Below are positions 21,519-33,130 of a DNA stretch of 64,000 bases, in pieces (within the stretch, counting starts at the first letter, position 1; each line of letters opens with the position of its first letter). Below the pieces are notes generated by a model. That model saw nothing but the letters and a program-made list of their open reading frames with translations. It ran no database searches and had not been told where the DNA came from. Origin of the DNA: Tetraselmis striata (lineage: Eukaryota; Chlorophyta; Chlorodendrophyceae; Chlorodendrales; Chlorodendraceae); NCBI GenBank assembly GCA_006384855.1, contig VCJN01002992.1:62001-126000 (forward strand), given 5' to 3'. The translations under genes were made by a program, and so were the position numbers.

Positions 21519-22192
21519 CTGCAAGAGCACCAGGCCTCAGCAATGGTCACGAAACAAACGTATGCCGTAGCGCATACTCTGTCTTGCATCTACTTTGCCC
21601 TCGTCGGGATTATCTCATATCATGTGTGCCTATCTGATAGCGTATTGAAAGCCGGCTATGATAATGAAGTTACAGTTTGGGGGGCGCAGACCACTGCCGC
21701 CTGCTCCTTCCAAACGAAAAAAAGCAAATCGTCATCCTGATGGCGCTTGTCGCCCGACTGCTGGGCTCCGTGCAAAAACTGTGGAACAGCACCCATCGAC
21801 AGTCAACGCCCAAGTCGCACAGATAGTGGCACAGAAAAGACAAGTTCGTGCGCCCTGGGGACGTGAAGGTGCAACGTTGCGCACCAGCGATTCGAATGCT
21901 TGGAGCCAATTCTCCTCGCCCCAGGCCGTGGTATGGAGGCTTACGGCCGAGGAGGCTATGGGCAGCCTGTATGCGTTCCTCTTTATCTCCTGAAGGAGCT
22001 CGGCCTTCGTGTTCATGGGAGTTCGTCCGCGATGATGCGGCCAATAGCAGCGCCGTTGCGAGTCCGAGAAGGGACGAGGGAGTGCGGGATGTATGAGTTA
22101 CCGGCCGAGCTGGAACCCAAGCGGCAATTGCGCACGTGCATAAGTTGCAGTTGGCCGGCGCAAAAGGGGCGCGGGGAGGCGCGGGAGGGCGT

Positions 22193-22217
22193 GGGGGGGG
22201 GGGGGGGGGGGGGGGGG
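22193..22217. repeat. poly(G)25
   Basis: Lies just upstream of the LINE-A frame. If the KIAA0930-like gene extends this far it would again be poly(C) on that gene's sense strand. Confidence 0.95.
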
Positions 22218-22274
22218 ATTGCAATGGCGTGTACCGCCAGCGGGCGGAGGGGAAGGCGTGCTTGCTGTTGTCGC

Positions 22275-22320
22275 TACTAGTACAGGTACTACCCGTACGG
22301 GTACTGGTACAGGTAGTTAG
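22275..22320. repeat. GGTAC-rich microsatellite at the LINE-A 5' side
   Basis: Contains TACTAGTACAGGTACTACCC and GTACGGGTACTGGTACAGG. Similar DNA flanks the other LINE-A copies. Confidence 0.7.
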
Positions 22321-22425
22321 CAACTGTATCAGGAGGTTCCTCCAGGTCCTGGTTGCTATGTCAGCATGAAGGTGGTCCTTACCAGTGGCATCTTTCGCGG
22401 ATCTGGCGAACGAACGTGATAGTTC

Positions 22426-25258
22426 ATGTACCAGTATCTCCGCTGCTTGGTGGGCGAATACGCCCCGGCGTCCGGGCCCGCGGCAGTCCGCGCCATGTCG
22501 GAGGTTGCCTCCATGTACCTCCAAGGTCGCCTGCCCGGGTGGTTCAACCGGCTCTTCGCGTCTGCTAGGCTCGTGGCACCTGTCAAGAAGCTAGGCGAGG
22601 GGAGGGCCCCGGACGTGCGGCCTGTGGCAGTCGGGGAGGCGGAGCGGCGCGCAGCGGAGCGGGCAGTGGTGGACAACATGAAGGAGGCATACGTGTCAGT
22701 GCTTGCTCCATCTCAGCTTGGCGTTGGCATTCCCGCGGGCGACTCAGTGCTCATCCACGGCGTCCGGGTCATCGCCGAGAAGCTTGGCCCACGTGCCGTC
22801 ATCGTCCACACAGACCTTCGCAACGCTTACAACGAGGCATGGCGCCGCACCATCATCCAATGCCACATCGATTGCTCTCCACTACACCCTGTCATCCCTG
22901 CGCTCCTAGCCTCCCTCTCCACGGATTCGTATCTGATCGTGGACGACCGGTCTGCCCCTCTGCGGTCGGAGGACGGCGTGCAACAGGGCGCACCTTTGGC
23001 CACGACTTCCTTTTGCGTCGCGATTCACCCCGAGGTGCAGGAGTGTGATACCACGTTGGAGGTCAATGACGGGGCGGCGCGCTTCAACGCCGACGATGGA
23101 TTTCTGGTGGGCCTTCCGGAGCACGTTTGGCCGGCTCTTCACGCCTTCCGCACGTCCATCAAGGCGTCCGTGGGGCTTGAGGTGCGCTTCGACAAGATGC
23201 AGGCGTACAGCGCTGACATGGAGGCCGCGCGGCGTGAGGCTCCGGCCGACATCGAGTGGCCCGAGCTAGATGGCCATCACGGCATCGCGGTCCTCAACGT
23301 GCCGCTCGGATCGCCAGAGTATGTGCAGGCGTACATGCGCGGCAAGGCGGAGGAGCTACGAGAGGAGGTGGACGCTAGCCTGAGCAAGCTTCTATCTGCC
23401 AAGCCCAGCCGTCGGTACACCCACGCCTTGCATCACCACGCATGGGCCCTGCTCAAACACTGCATGCAACACAAGGCGCGGTATTGGCTCCGCAATTGTC
23501 TTCCGTCCGAGGTGGAGGCCTTTGCGGAGGCGGTGGATGCCACCATCCTCGCGGCGGTCGAACGGGTGCTAGGGGTCTCTTTTGATCCCTCCACGTACGG
23601 CACCGACACCAATCCGGTGGTCACCGATTTCTTGGCGGAGCTTTTGCACGACCCCGACCCCATGGCAGCGGAGGTGGCTACCTTAAGCGAGGATGCAGTG
23701 GCCAGGGCGCGCAGCAGGCTTCACCTCCCCACTCGATTGAAGGGAGCTGGCATCCGCCGCATGGCTACCGTTCGTGATGCCGCCTTCATCGGCTGCATGA
23801 ATGCCATCCTCCCAAGGTTCCTGACTAGGAACTCCGGCACCAACACCCCCACCCCTGGTTTCTTCGACCCACAGCTCGGGTCCGTACTTGGCCGAGGCAG
23901 CTTCAACGCAAATTCTTCCGCCCGCCAGTATGACCACTTCCTCAACGATGCTCATGGGTCGGACAGCTACGCCGCAGAGATGCGCGAGGCGTGGGGCCGC
24001 CTCCAAGTGGCTACTGCTGGCCATCTCGGCGACGCAGATGCACGCCAGATGGAGCGGGAAGTGGAGGCTGCGTCGGGCTCGCAAAAGGAGCTGACGGCAT
24101 TTCTAGATCAGGCCAACAACTCTCGGCTTCGAAATGAGGTGTGCGCTCTCCCCGCCACATGTAGGGAACGGATCTTGTTCAACCAGCTCGACGCGGCGTC
24201 ATGCATGTGGACAGTGGCCATCCCCACCGCGCGGACAGCCATGACTCCGCATGAGCTGCGGGAGGTCGCTGCCGGGTACTTCTTTCTGCCTAGCCCGTGC
24301 TTGGCCCCGGTGGTTGGGTGCCAGATCATTCTGCCCTCGACAGAGCACAACCCTGTCATTATTGATCTATACGGCGACGCGCTCATGAACCTCCCGGCGC
24401 CTGGAGACGCTCACTGGCGTGTACAGCACGACGCTATCGCAGATGCCTTCCGCGATCACTGTGTTCACGACCTAGGTATCGCAGTACGGCGGGAGGTGGA
24501 TGACTTGTTCCAGCAGGCAGTGCCTCTCGGCAACACCGTACCCATGGATGAGCTCAAGGACCTAGTGCCGGACGCAGAGCTCTCCCTTCCGGCGTTCAAC
24601 GTCGTGACCGGGAGCTATGATCCCCGGAGCTTGAAGTCCACGCTGTTGGAGTTCAAGACTATGCGGTACGGGGTCAAGTACACTTCAGTGCCCCGGGCCA
24701 CGGCTGTGGATCGGTTTGAGCGCTCCCTGCTGGGCGACATACAACGGGGGTTGGCTGCGCGGGATGCGGCGTGGCACAACACGGAGCCCGGGCAGAAGGG
24801 TCCTCTTCGAGACATCCTGGATATGTCGGAGTACACGGGCATGGTCTTCGGCACAGTGGGTGAGGTGAGCAAGGGGGTGCACCGCACAGTGCGTGGTATC
24901 GCATGCTTGGCTGCGGATCGGGGTGCCCTCTCATCGCGGGGCACTCGGTGCATCACCCGGGCTCACCAGGAGGCCTTGCTCGCAAGAGATTTCCTCGGGG
25001 TCCTGAGCTTGGTGGCCGCTCGAGAACGCGCTCGCTGCCTCATCAGACGGCGCAGATTCGTCTGCCATCCCGTTGCTGAAGCTGCACAGCACGTCCGGGG
25101 ATCACCCACACACACACGTGCTCGCGTGGCCCGGACTCTGAACCGTGCGCGTATCACTCATCCATCCCGCCTCATGCGGGATGCGGGCCGCTTTTAGGCG
25201 CCTTGCTGTGTTGATTTTCTAATTCTAGGGAACTACCCTTTTTGTAATTCACACCAGT
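22426..25258 (+). mobile_element. LINE-A copy 1: reverse-transcriptase element, longest copy
   Basis: A single open frame of 923 codons (22426-25197) encodes a reverse transcriptase. Landmarks are DVRPVAVGEAERR (about residue 63-75), VHTDLRNAYNEAWR with the motif A aspartate at residue 130, GVQQGAPLATTSFCVAIHP (184-202, motif B) and NADDGFLVG (221-229, motif C). After the palm come some 600 residues of helical, charged sequence with no endonuclease that I recognise. The untranslated tail ends TTTTTGTAATTCACACCAGT at 25258, shared by all copies. The repeated loss of 5' ends among copies and the lack of long terminal repeats favour a non-LTR (LINE-like) element copied by target-primed reverse transcription. 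This RT type, with QQG in motif B, is one I associate with algae and oomycetes rather than the classical LINE clades. The true 5' end, and whether the frame begins further upstream, are not visible. The frame looks whole from 22426 on. Confidence 0.75.
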
Positions 25259-25971
25259 TATACCAGCGGTGTCGGTATGAGCAGGGGTCATGACCCCTGG
25301 TATGAGTCGCTGATATACGATATACATGAGTGATCTACCCCAACTTGAGATGTCCGATGCCAAAATTTTCTAAACAATTCAAATTTCAAGTACCGATTAC
25401 GTCGGCTTCGCCGGTGCAAATTCGCTACTAACAGTACCATCAATGCTTCGGAACCTGCACATTAATATAATGCATCGGGAGTTCTCTATTAATAGATATT
25501 TCCTGCATTCGTTATTATGGTACGAGGTTGTACAGATACCCACTACACGTGCACGCGAGGACTACCCATTTTTCAGTGCGCGCGTACTGGGGCGTCGTCC
25601 CGGCGGACAGAAATAAGTCGACTCGACTACTGCACCGTACTGTAGCGCTAGTCCCGATATGAAATCAGATGCGGTGTCGACTAGCTCGCGAGGCGTTCCA
25701 CGATCCAACTCGAGCCAGCCTCACGCACTAGTCCTACCCCCCCCCCCCCCCCCCCCCCCCCCCCACCCCCGACCGAGCTACTTTGCACACCCAGCACAAG
25801 TGAGGTAAAATTGTCGCGCAAGCGCCAAGCTATCTCAGTCTTAGGCCCTTGTCTGGCTGCCGGAGGAGTACGGTTGGGTGTACGCGCTGCGGCAAGTGCG
25901 GGCTTGCCACGTCGCCTCGAAGCGCAATTCCGAAATAATCTTGAAAACGATTGAGTAGAACTGGTAGGAAG
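25259..25971. other. spacer between LINE-A and the heme-oxygenase-like gene
   Basis: AT-rich at first, then a poly(C) run of 28 at 25737-25764. It should contain the promoter and 5' leader of the gene starting at 25972. No further gene seen. Confidence 0.6.
25737..25764. repeat. poly(C)28 upstream of the heme-oxygenase-like gene
   Basis: C is on the sense strand of the downstream gene, about 210 bases before its ATG, in the presumed leader or promoter. Confidence 0.95.
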
Positions 25972-26958
25972 ATGGCCCAGTCGTCGCTGCGCGCCGCGGT
26001 GGCGCGCCTCCTGCCGCAAAGCGACAGCGCGGCGACGCTGGCGAGGTCGGCTGCCAACAAGCGTGGCCTGTCCTTGGCACTCGATGGGACGCTGCGTGAG
26101 GGAGCGCACGACATGCGGGTGTTCGGTCTCGGCTTTCTGCGCTCCGTGGCGAGCAGGGAGGAATACACCCACTTCGCCACCGGTGACCCGTCCCCACCCC
26201 TGGCCCGCTTTACCCGCCCCCTCCCTCCTGCGGCGCGTCGATCTCGAATATGCCGCCCTGCCTGAGCGGACCCGATCTTCCTGCGTCTCTACGACCTCGC
26301 TGTCCGCTCACACTCCCGCTCTGCGACCTCAGGTATGTACCACTACTACGGCGCGATGGAGGCGCGCCTGGACGCCGATCAGCACCTGGCGGGCGACCTA
26401 TGGAGGCGCTTCCCCGAGCTGCGGCGCGCACCGACGCTCGCACAGGACCTGGCCGACATCGGTGTGAGCACGCCGGCTCCCGCAACGCCGGCGACAGCGG
26501 CCTACGTGGCCGCCATCGACGACGCCGCGGCGCGCGACCGCGGCGTGCCGCTGCTGGGCCACCTGTACGTGCGTTACTTCGCGGACCTGTTCGGCGGCCG
26601 CGCGCTGGGGTTCCCCACGCAGGTGGCAGTCGGGCTGCCGACCCGCCCGCGCTTCTACATGTGGGACGACCGCGTGGAGCGCGACCGCGCCGCGTACATC
26701 GAGGCGCTCTACGAAGCGCTGAACGAGGCGGGCGAGCGCATGGAAGGCGATGCGCAGCGCGAGCAGGTGGTGGAGGAAGCGCGCACCGCGTTCCGCCATA
26801 ACGCCGCCGTGTATACCGAGCTGCCGGAGCTTAATCGCGGCGCGGCGTACGGCGCACTCAACATCGCTGGCGGAGGCCTGCGCCACTCTCTCGGCCTTCA
26901 ACCCCAACCGCGGCGGCGTGACCGCTCGCCCGCCAAAGGCTCCCATCACGACGCATGA
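25972..26958 (+). CDS. heme-oxygenase-like protein
   Basis: Two exons, 25972-26182 and 26333-26958, join in phase across a GT-AG intron (ACC G|GTGACC ... CTCAG|GT ATG TAC) and give about 278 residues. The order of motifs is that of heme oxygenase, which opens heme to biliverdin, iron and carbon monoxide using reduced ferredoxin in plastids. A helix with LSLALDGTLREGAHDMRVF contains a histidine in the place of the heme-ligating one. MYHYYGAMEARLDA is the helix-pair segment. GHLYVRYFADLFGGRALG is the distal helix, keeping the aspartate and the GG used in oxygen activation. Differences from canonical enzymes are LFGG for LSGG and REGAHD around the proximal histidine. The last ~30 residues are arginine-rich and may be read-through of an unrecognised intron. 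No clear transit peptide precedes MAQSSLRAAV. It is convergent with the RPC7 gene. Confidence 0.8.
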
Positions 26959-27267
26959 CGGCGCCCTCCCCCTCACTCTCTCATTTGCGCCTCCTCTTGC
27001 AGCCTACAGGGGACCCCCCCTCCCCCCTCCCCACTCCCCACCATTTAACTTCTCTCCTCATGGCAAAGCTGACAAGGGTAGTATGTATCGTTAGCCCTGG
27101 ATTTTTTCAATGTGAATCCAGTCCTGCCAGTTGGATAAAATCTGAATGGAGCCAATGCGGCTCTGGACTTGCACGACGCGAAAGGTCCTCCTCCTCAGTG
27201 GGCGAGCCGCTGCTTTGGAGTGAACGCCTGCACGGCGCAGGTCCCCCCCCTGCCCCCTCCCTGCGCG
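26959..27267. other. intergenic, two convergent 3' ends
   Basis: Short C-rich stretches and the 3' flanks of the heme-oxygenase-like and RPC7 genes. Nothing else seen. Confidence 0.6.
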
Positions 27268-28724
27268 CTAGAAGATGGCGCCGTCGTCGCCGTCGTCGTA
27301 GCCATCATCGTAGCCATCGTCGTCGTCAAAGTGGTTGCCCTGCAGCAACGGCGCCTCAGGATGCGGCCGCTAGCACACTGGCCCTCGCAGTGCATGGCGG
27401 CAGGGGGAGCAGGATGCAATAGAGATGCAGACAGGGAGAGGAAGGAAGTTTGACAAGGCGGAGCCCGGCAACAGTGAGGATGGTGGTCCTGGCTGGCGCC
27501 ACCTGGTAGTAGTCATCGTCCTCGATATAGTCGTCCTCCTCCTCGTATTCCTCCTCCAGCGGCGCGTCGTCATCGTCCTCCGCCGCCGCGCCGCCGGGCC
27601 CGCCCCCGCCTGCCTTGCCTGCGCCGTCGCCGTCCGCCTCCTGCTTGGACTCCAGCTTGGCCAACTGCTCCAGTCGAGAGAAGCCTGGGAGCATCGGCGT
27701 GCGCCCAGTGGCGCGAAACTAGATCATGCATAATCCTACATGATGAGACATGTATGAAACTAGATCCTGCACATGCAGATGTGATATTCCATAATACCAC
27801 TAGTTGACTGTATGTATGATTTACTTACATGGTGCATAGATATAAAAGGACAAATACAACTACGGTTCAGTCTATTATATGAAGTTGGTGGGGTAGCTGG
27901 TCTACTTTGCAATGATGAAATAGTTGTAGACCAAATAGTATAAATCGATGTACTAGCTATACATGGGCGCACTTATATGTATGCATAGTGCCTAGTCTAC
28001 AATGGTGGCACCCAGGGCGCACTTGCTGTATGCTGTGCTGGCAGGGTGATGCGCAGCATGGAAAGGGGAGGGGGGGGGGGGGGGGGGGGGGGGGGCTACG
28101 CCGAAGCAATCAGCGCGCACCCTGCTTGCTGCTGCTCTGGTCCATGACAAAGGCGGCGGCCTTGCCAGTGCCTGTGCCGTGCGCTGAGTGGCGCTGCTGC
28201 TTGGCGGAGTACAGCTCCGGCGGAAAGTACTTGGGGTGCAGGAACAGCGCCTTGGACAGCGCAGGCCGCTTGTTTGGGCCGGCGCCTCGGTATTTGTCCC
28301 CGTAGCGCTCGATCGCCTGCTCCACGCCCTCTGCCCCGCCGTATCGGCCGCGTGGGTGAGTCCCGCGGCCACTGATATGTGGGGTCCAATGCAGCAACGC
28401 CCACCAGTGTAGGTGGGAGGGAGTTTGGTGGTGGGGGGGTGGGAAGGAGAGGAGGGGGGGGGGGGAGGAGGGGGGGGCACACCCGCTTTCCGCTTGGGCA
28501 TGCTCAGGTGGTACGGTGACTGCGGCGCGCGGTAAAAGTCCAGAAGCGCGTGCCTCCGGGACTGCGCATAGGCAGCAGCGCAGAGCGCTACGTGTCAGCA
28601 CGTGGAGCATCGTCCAACGAAGTGTTCGATGCGGTGGCGCTGCTGTCCTGCTGTCATACTGTGGTGCGCTGTGCTGCCCATGAACCCCCCCCCCCCCCCC
28701 CCCCCGCCCCTTCCCAACACCCCC

Positions 28725-28755
<31 letters not shown>

Positions 28756-29188
28756 ACGTACACCCCACCTGCATTGCACAGGTCCTGCCCCATCTGCATT
28801 AAGGCGGCATTCATTAGCGCCTACTTTCGCTTCCCCTGACCGATATCTTGAAGTGGAGCGACCGCTGGGATGTGCTGAGAAGGGAGGGGGTGGAGGTACC
28901 ATCAATCGCTCGTCCTTCGCGGTGGCTGTCGGCCGCTCCGGCAGCCGCACGCCGTCCTGCCAGACGCGAGCACACCTCAGCGCCTGTACCACAGGCACCA
29001 CAGCCCTGGCGGTGTATCCACCGCGGCAAGTTGGACAAGGGCGGGGGGCTCACAGGGAACAGCGGCGGCGGGCCGGCGACTTCGACGGCGACGATGTTGC
29101 CGTCGTCGTCGCGCGCCACCGGTCCGCCGCCGGCGCCGCCGCGCCCCCGGCCGCGCCATCCGCCGCGCCCGCCACCGCGCGCCGCCAT
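27268..29188 (-). CDS. DNA-directed RNA polymerase III subunit RPC7 (Rpc31) homologue
   Basis: Five exons keep phase throughout: 29054-29188, 28483-28561, 28121-28330, 27503-27684, 27268-27339. The product is 225 residues, the usual length of the subunit. It starts with a glycine/arginine-rich MAARGGGRGGWRGRGRGG and then VEVAGPPPLFP. It continues DFYRAPQSPYHLSMPKRKAE, then RPALSKALFLHPKYFPPELY (the PxYFPxEL element of the family). It ends in a long acidic tail (EEEYEEEDDYIEDDDYYQ and GYDDGYDDGDDGAIF). RPC7/Rpc31 belongs to the RPC3-RPC6-RPC7 heterotrimer that helps Pol III initiate at tRNA, 5S rRNA and other small RNA genes in the nucleus. Recognition rests on motif order, composition and length. 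Three of its four introns have C-rich starts, two with long runs. Confidence 0.85.
28071..28095. repeat. poly(G)25, sense poly(C)
   Basis: Begins 25 bases after the donor of RPC7 exon 28121-28330 (CAGG|GTGCGC). Confidence 0.95.
28685..28741. repeat. two poly(C) runs plus (CA)n, opposite polarity
   Basis: C runs at 28685-28705 and 28721-28741 are followed by CA repeats to 28758. They lie in RPC7 intron 1 but are poly(G) on that gene's sense strand, an exception to the usual orientation. Confidence 0.9.
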
Positions 29189-30597
29189 GCCGTCGTCTCG
29201 GATGCGGAAGCAGCTGTGTCGCGATGTCCTCGAGCGATGCACGCAGGTCCAAGGCGGGGCGTTGGCAGCTTGTCAAGCTGGCCCGGCAGGTGGTTTCGCG
29301 GAGGGTCAAGGGACGAGTAGGGGTTTTGTACACCGGCGAACAGCTTTCACCCGCATCTACTGGGCGCGACGCAGTAGTACTTGTACCTGTACAGTAGCCT
29401 GCTAGTAGTGGCATCGTCGTCAGGAGGAGCACCTTCGATTATATGGTTTCGGAGCAAGTTTGACTGCTCCGAAACCACCCGCAGCAGCATAACCTAGCCT
29501 TATTGAAATACATCGCAGTAACGGCGTGCCACGAGGGCATATTCAGGGGCCTATTCAGGGCGGCTCGATATTTCAACCTACGAGTTTGGTATTCAACAGT
29601 AGTTTTGCCACATTGGTCTCCTTGTCGGCGGCATCCGTTGCAACAATGTAAGGTTGAAATTTATATCATCATTATTGTAAATTAGATGGAAGTGTTTCCT
29701 GGTATCTCCTCCCCTCTTAAAGTGAAAGTAAAGTTCAGCACCCTTGGTCGTCATCAGCCGACGCAGCCCCATACTCGACCTCTTGCGCCAACTGCAGTCG
29801 CATGTCTGGCACAACCCTAAGACCATTGCATCATTCATATCTCGAAGGGCTAATGCATCATTGAACCAGGCAAACCCGGGACACGCCCAGTCGATATTGC
29901 CCTTAATTCGGAGAACCGGGAATCAAACCGAGGACCTCTTGTATAGAGACCGCCGCTCTGACAAGCGGACATACAATGATGCCCCTCCCCCCCCTCTTGT
30001 CCCACTTTACCGGTACCATAGTGGTGCGTCAAAAAATTGAAAGTAACTTGTTACAACATGATCTTGCCAGCTTCGCTGTAACATGCCAACTGTCTCACAG
30101 CATGGCTGCATGAACCCGCAAAGGGTCGGCTAGGCCCGTTGCATATGAGCCTTCTGAAGGCCAAGTGTCATATGTCTATATATTTTTCCCCATCAGGCTG
30201 TGCTTGGCAAGTTCTTGCAGCGCTGATGTAAGATTGTAGGTGTCGTCATGTCAATGAAGGATTGGTCGTCATCGAGCATCATCCACCGACTGCGCTAGAC
30301 GACGACCAATAAATAATGTGGGTGGTTTGGAGAGTGGGAGTATGAGACCAAGCATCGGAATGTCTTTCTAGGGCAGTAGTTATCCAGCGAAGCGTCGATT
30401 TTTCGGCGGTGAGCTTTATTGCCGTACGGGTACCCGTATAGTGCAGCGGATCGAGCCTATAGGTGCATGACTAAAGCGCTTATCTACTGGCATGTACTAC
30501 TAAGTACTATAATCCACCCACCCACCCGCCCACCCACCCGCCCGCCCACGGTCCTTAAATACACAGCCGTCCGATCATGATCTCACGGCTGGGAGGA
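29189..30597. other. intergenic; repeats and a tRNA-like B box, no recognised gene
   Basis: Holds the RPC7 upstream region, a perfect hairpin at 29445-29476, a sequence on the minus strand at about 29915-29975 with a B-box-like GGTTTGATTCC, and a CCCACCCGCC-type low-complexity run at 30515-30549 next to the LINE-A copy 2 terminus. Confidence 0.5.
29443..29476. repeat. hairpin of repeat B (GGTTTCGGAGCA)
   Basis: GGTTTCGGAGCA at 29445-29456, an 8-base loop, then the exact complement TGCTCCGAAACC at 29465-29476. The same unit is repeated at 47778-47904. Confidence 0.8.
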
Positions 30598-32785
30598 ACT
30601 GGTGTGAATTACAAAAAGGGCAGTTCCCCAGAATTAGAAAATCAACACAGCAAGCCGCCTAAAAGCGGCCCGCATCCCGCATAAGGCGGGATGGATGAGT
30701 GATGCGCACACGGTTCAGAGTCCGGGCCACGCGTGCACGTGTGTGTGGGTGATCCTCGGACGTGCTGTGCAGCTTCAACCACGGGGTGGAAGACGAATCT
30801 GCGCCGTCTGATGAGGCAGCGAGCGCGCTCTCGAGCGGCCACCAAGCTCAGGACCCCGAGGAAATCTCTTGCGAGCAAGGCCTCCTGGTGAGCCCGGGTG
30901 ATTCACCGAGTGCCCCGCGATGAGAGGGCACCCCGATCCGCAGCCAAGCATGCGATACCACGCACTGTGCGGCGCACCCCTTGCTCACCTCACCCACTGT
31001 GCCGAAGACCATGCCCGTGTACTCCGACATATCCAGGATGTCTCGAAGAGGACCCTTCTGTCCGGGCTCCGTGCTGTGCCACGCCGCATCCCGCGCAGCC
31101 AACCCCCGTTGTATGTCGCCCAACAGGGAGCGCTCAAACCGATCCACAGCCGTGGCCCGGGGCACTGCAGTGTACTTGACCCCGTACCGCATAGTCTTGA
31201 ACTCCAGCAGCGTGCACTTCAAGCTCCGGGGATCATAACTCCCGGTCACGACGTTGAACGCCGGACGGGAGAGCTATGCGTCCGGCACTAGGTCCTTGAG
31301 TTCATCCATGGGTACGGTGTTGCCGAGAGGCACTGCCTGCTGGAACAAGTCATCCACCTCCCGCCGTACCGCGATACCTAGGTCGTGAACACAGTGATCG
31401 CGGAAGGCATCTGCGATAGCGTCGTGCTGTACACGCCAGTGAGCGTCTCCAGGCGCCGGGAGGTTCATGAGCGCGTCGCCGTATAGGTCAACAGTGTCGG
31501 GGTTGTGCGCCGTCGAGGGCAGAATGATCTGGTTCCCAACCACCGGGGCCAAGCACGGGCTAGGCAGAAGGAAGTACCCGGCAGCGACCTCCCGCAGCTC
31601 ATGCGGAGTCATGGCTGTCCGCGCGGTGGGGATGGCCACTGTCCACATGCTTGACGCCGAGTCGAGTTGGTTGAACAAGGTCCGTTCCCTACATGTGGCA
31701 GGGAGAGCGCACACCTCATTTCGAAGCCGAGAGTTGTTGGCATGGTCTAGAAATGCCGTCAGCTCCTTCTGCGAGCCCGACGCAGCCTCCACTTCCCGCT
31801 CCATTTAGCACGCATCTGCGTCGCCAAGATGGCCAGCGAGGCCGCATCTGCCACGCGCATCTCCGCGGCGTAGCTGTCCGACCCATGAGCATTGTTGAGG
31901 AAGTGGTCATTCTGGCGGGCGGAAGAAGTTGCGTTGAAGCTGCCTCGGCCAAGTACGGACCCGAGCTGAGGGTCGAGGAAACCATGGGTGGGGGTGTTGG
32001 TGTCGGAGTTCCTAGTCAGGCACCTTGGGAGGATGGCATTCATGCAGCCGATGAAGGCGGCATCACGCACGAACGGTAGCCATGCGGCGGATGCCAACTC
32101 CCTTCAACCGAGTGGGGAGGTGAAGCCTGCTGCGCGCCCTGGCCACTGCATCCTCGCTCAAGGTAGCCACCTCCGCTGCCATGGGGTCGCGGTCGTGCAA
32201 AAGCTCCGCCAAGAAATCGGTGACCACCGGATTGGTGTCGGTGCCGTACGTGGAGGGATCGAAGAGACCCCTAGCACCCGTTCGACCGCCGCGAGGATGG
32301 TGGCATCCACCGCCTCCGCAAAGGCCTCCACCTCGGACGGAAGACAATTGCGGAGCCAATACCCCGCCTTGTGTTGCATGCAATGCTTGAGCATGGCCCA
32401 TGCGTGGTGATGCAAGGCGTGGGTGTACCGACGGATGGGCTTGGCGGACAGAAGCTTGCTCAGGCTAGCGTCCACCTCCTCTCGTAGCTCCTCCGCCTTG
32501 CCGCGCATGTACGCCTGCACATACTCTGGCGATCCGAGCGGCACGTTGAGGACCGCGATGCCGTGATGGCCATCTAGCTCGGGCCACTCGATGTCGGCGG
32601 CCGGAGCCTCACGCCGCGCGGCCTCCATGTCTGCGATGTACGCCTTCATCTTGTCGAAGCGCACTTCAAGCCCCACGGACGCCTTGATGGACGTGCGGAA
32701 GGCGTGAAGAGCCGGCCAAACGTGCTCCGGAAGGCCCACCAAAAATCCATCGTCGGCGTTTAAGCGCGCCGCCCCGTCACTGACC
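30598..32785 (-). mobile_element. LINE-A copy 2, 5'-truncated and broken
   Basis: The minus strand matches copy 1 from the region of reverse-transcriptase motif C to the 3' tail (ACTGGTGTGAATTACAAAAA at 30601 is the terminus in reverse). The motif A and B half of the enzyme is missing. Several breaks mean it cannot encode a full product. Identity to copy 1 is high over long blocks (for example LKSTLLEFKTMRYGVKYT against LKCTLLEFKTMRYGVKYT), so it is not very old. Its 5' side abuts GGTACT-repeat DNA at 32790-33000. Confidence 0.8.
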
Positions 32786-33130
32786 TCAATCCAGCAGTAC
32801 CGGCTGAGAGGTACTGGTACTGGTACTCGCTACTCGCTGCTGGTAATGGAAAAAAAAACTGGTAGGGACTACTTCAAAGCGCGCTGGCAATTCGAACGCT
32901 CGCTGCTGGTAATCCTTACTGGTACTCGGTACTCGCTGCTTGTACTGCCGGTACTGCTGGTTCTGGTGTGAATTACAAAAAGGACAGTTCCAGTACCAGA
33001 ACTGCTGGTACTGGTACTCGTACTCGCTATTCGCTGCTGGTATTTTAAATCGACAAAAAAACTCTGGTACTTCACAGCGCTGGCAATGCAATAAACGCTC
33101 GCTGCTGGTACTTCAAAGCGCTGGCAATGC
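32786..33130. repeat. GGTACT/GCTGGTA-rich microsatellite with a LINE-A tail scrap
   Basis: Repeated units such as GAGGTACTGGTACTGGTACT and CTGGTACTCGTACTCGC. At about 32955-32994 the minus strand carries another LINE-A terminus (CTTTTTGTAATTCACACCAG), so a second, almost fully truncated copy ends here. Confidence 0.7.

Noticed and set aside
28741-28758. CA repeat with C runs as a possible CRISPR-like or regulatory array
   Set aside because: Simple microsatellite; no spacers.
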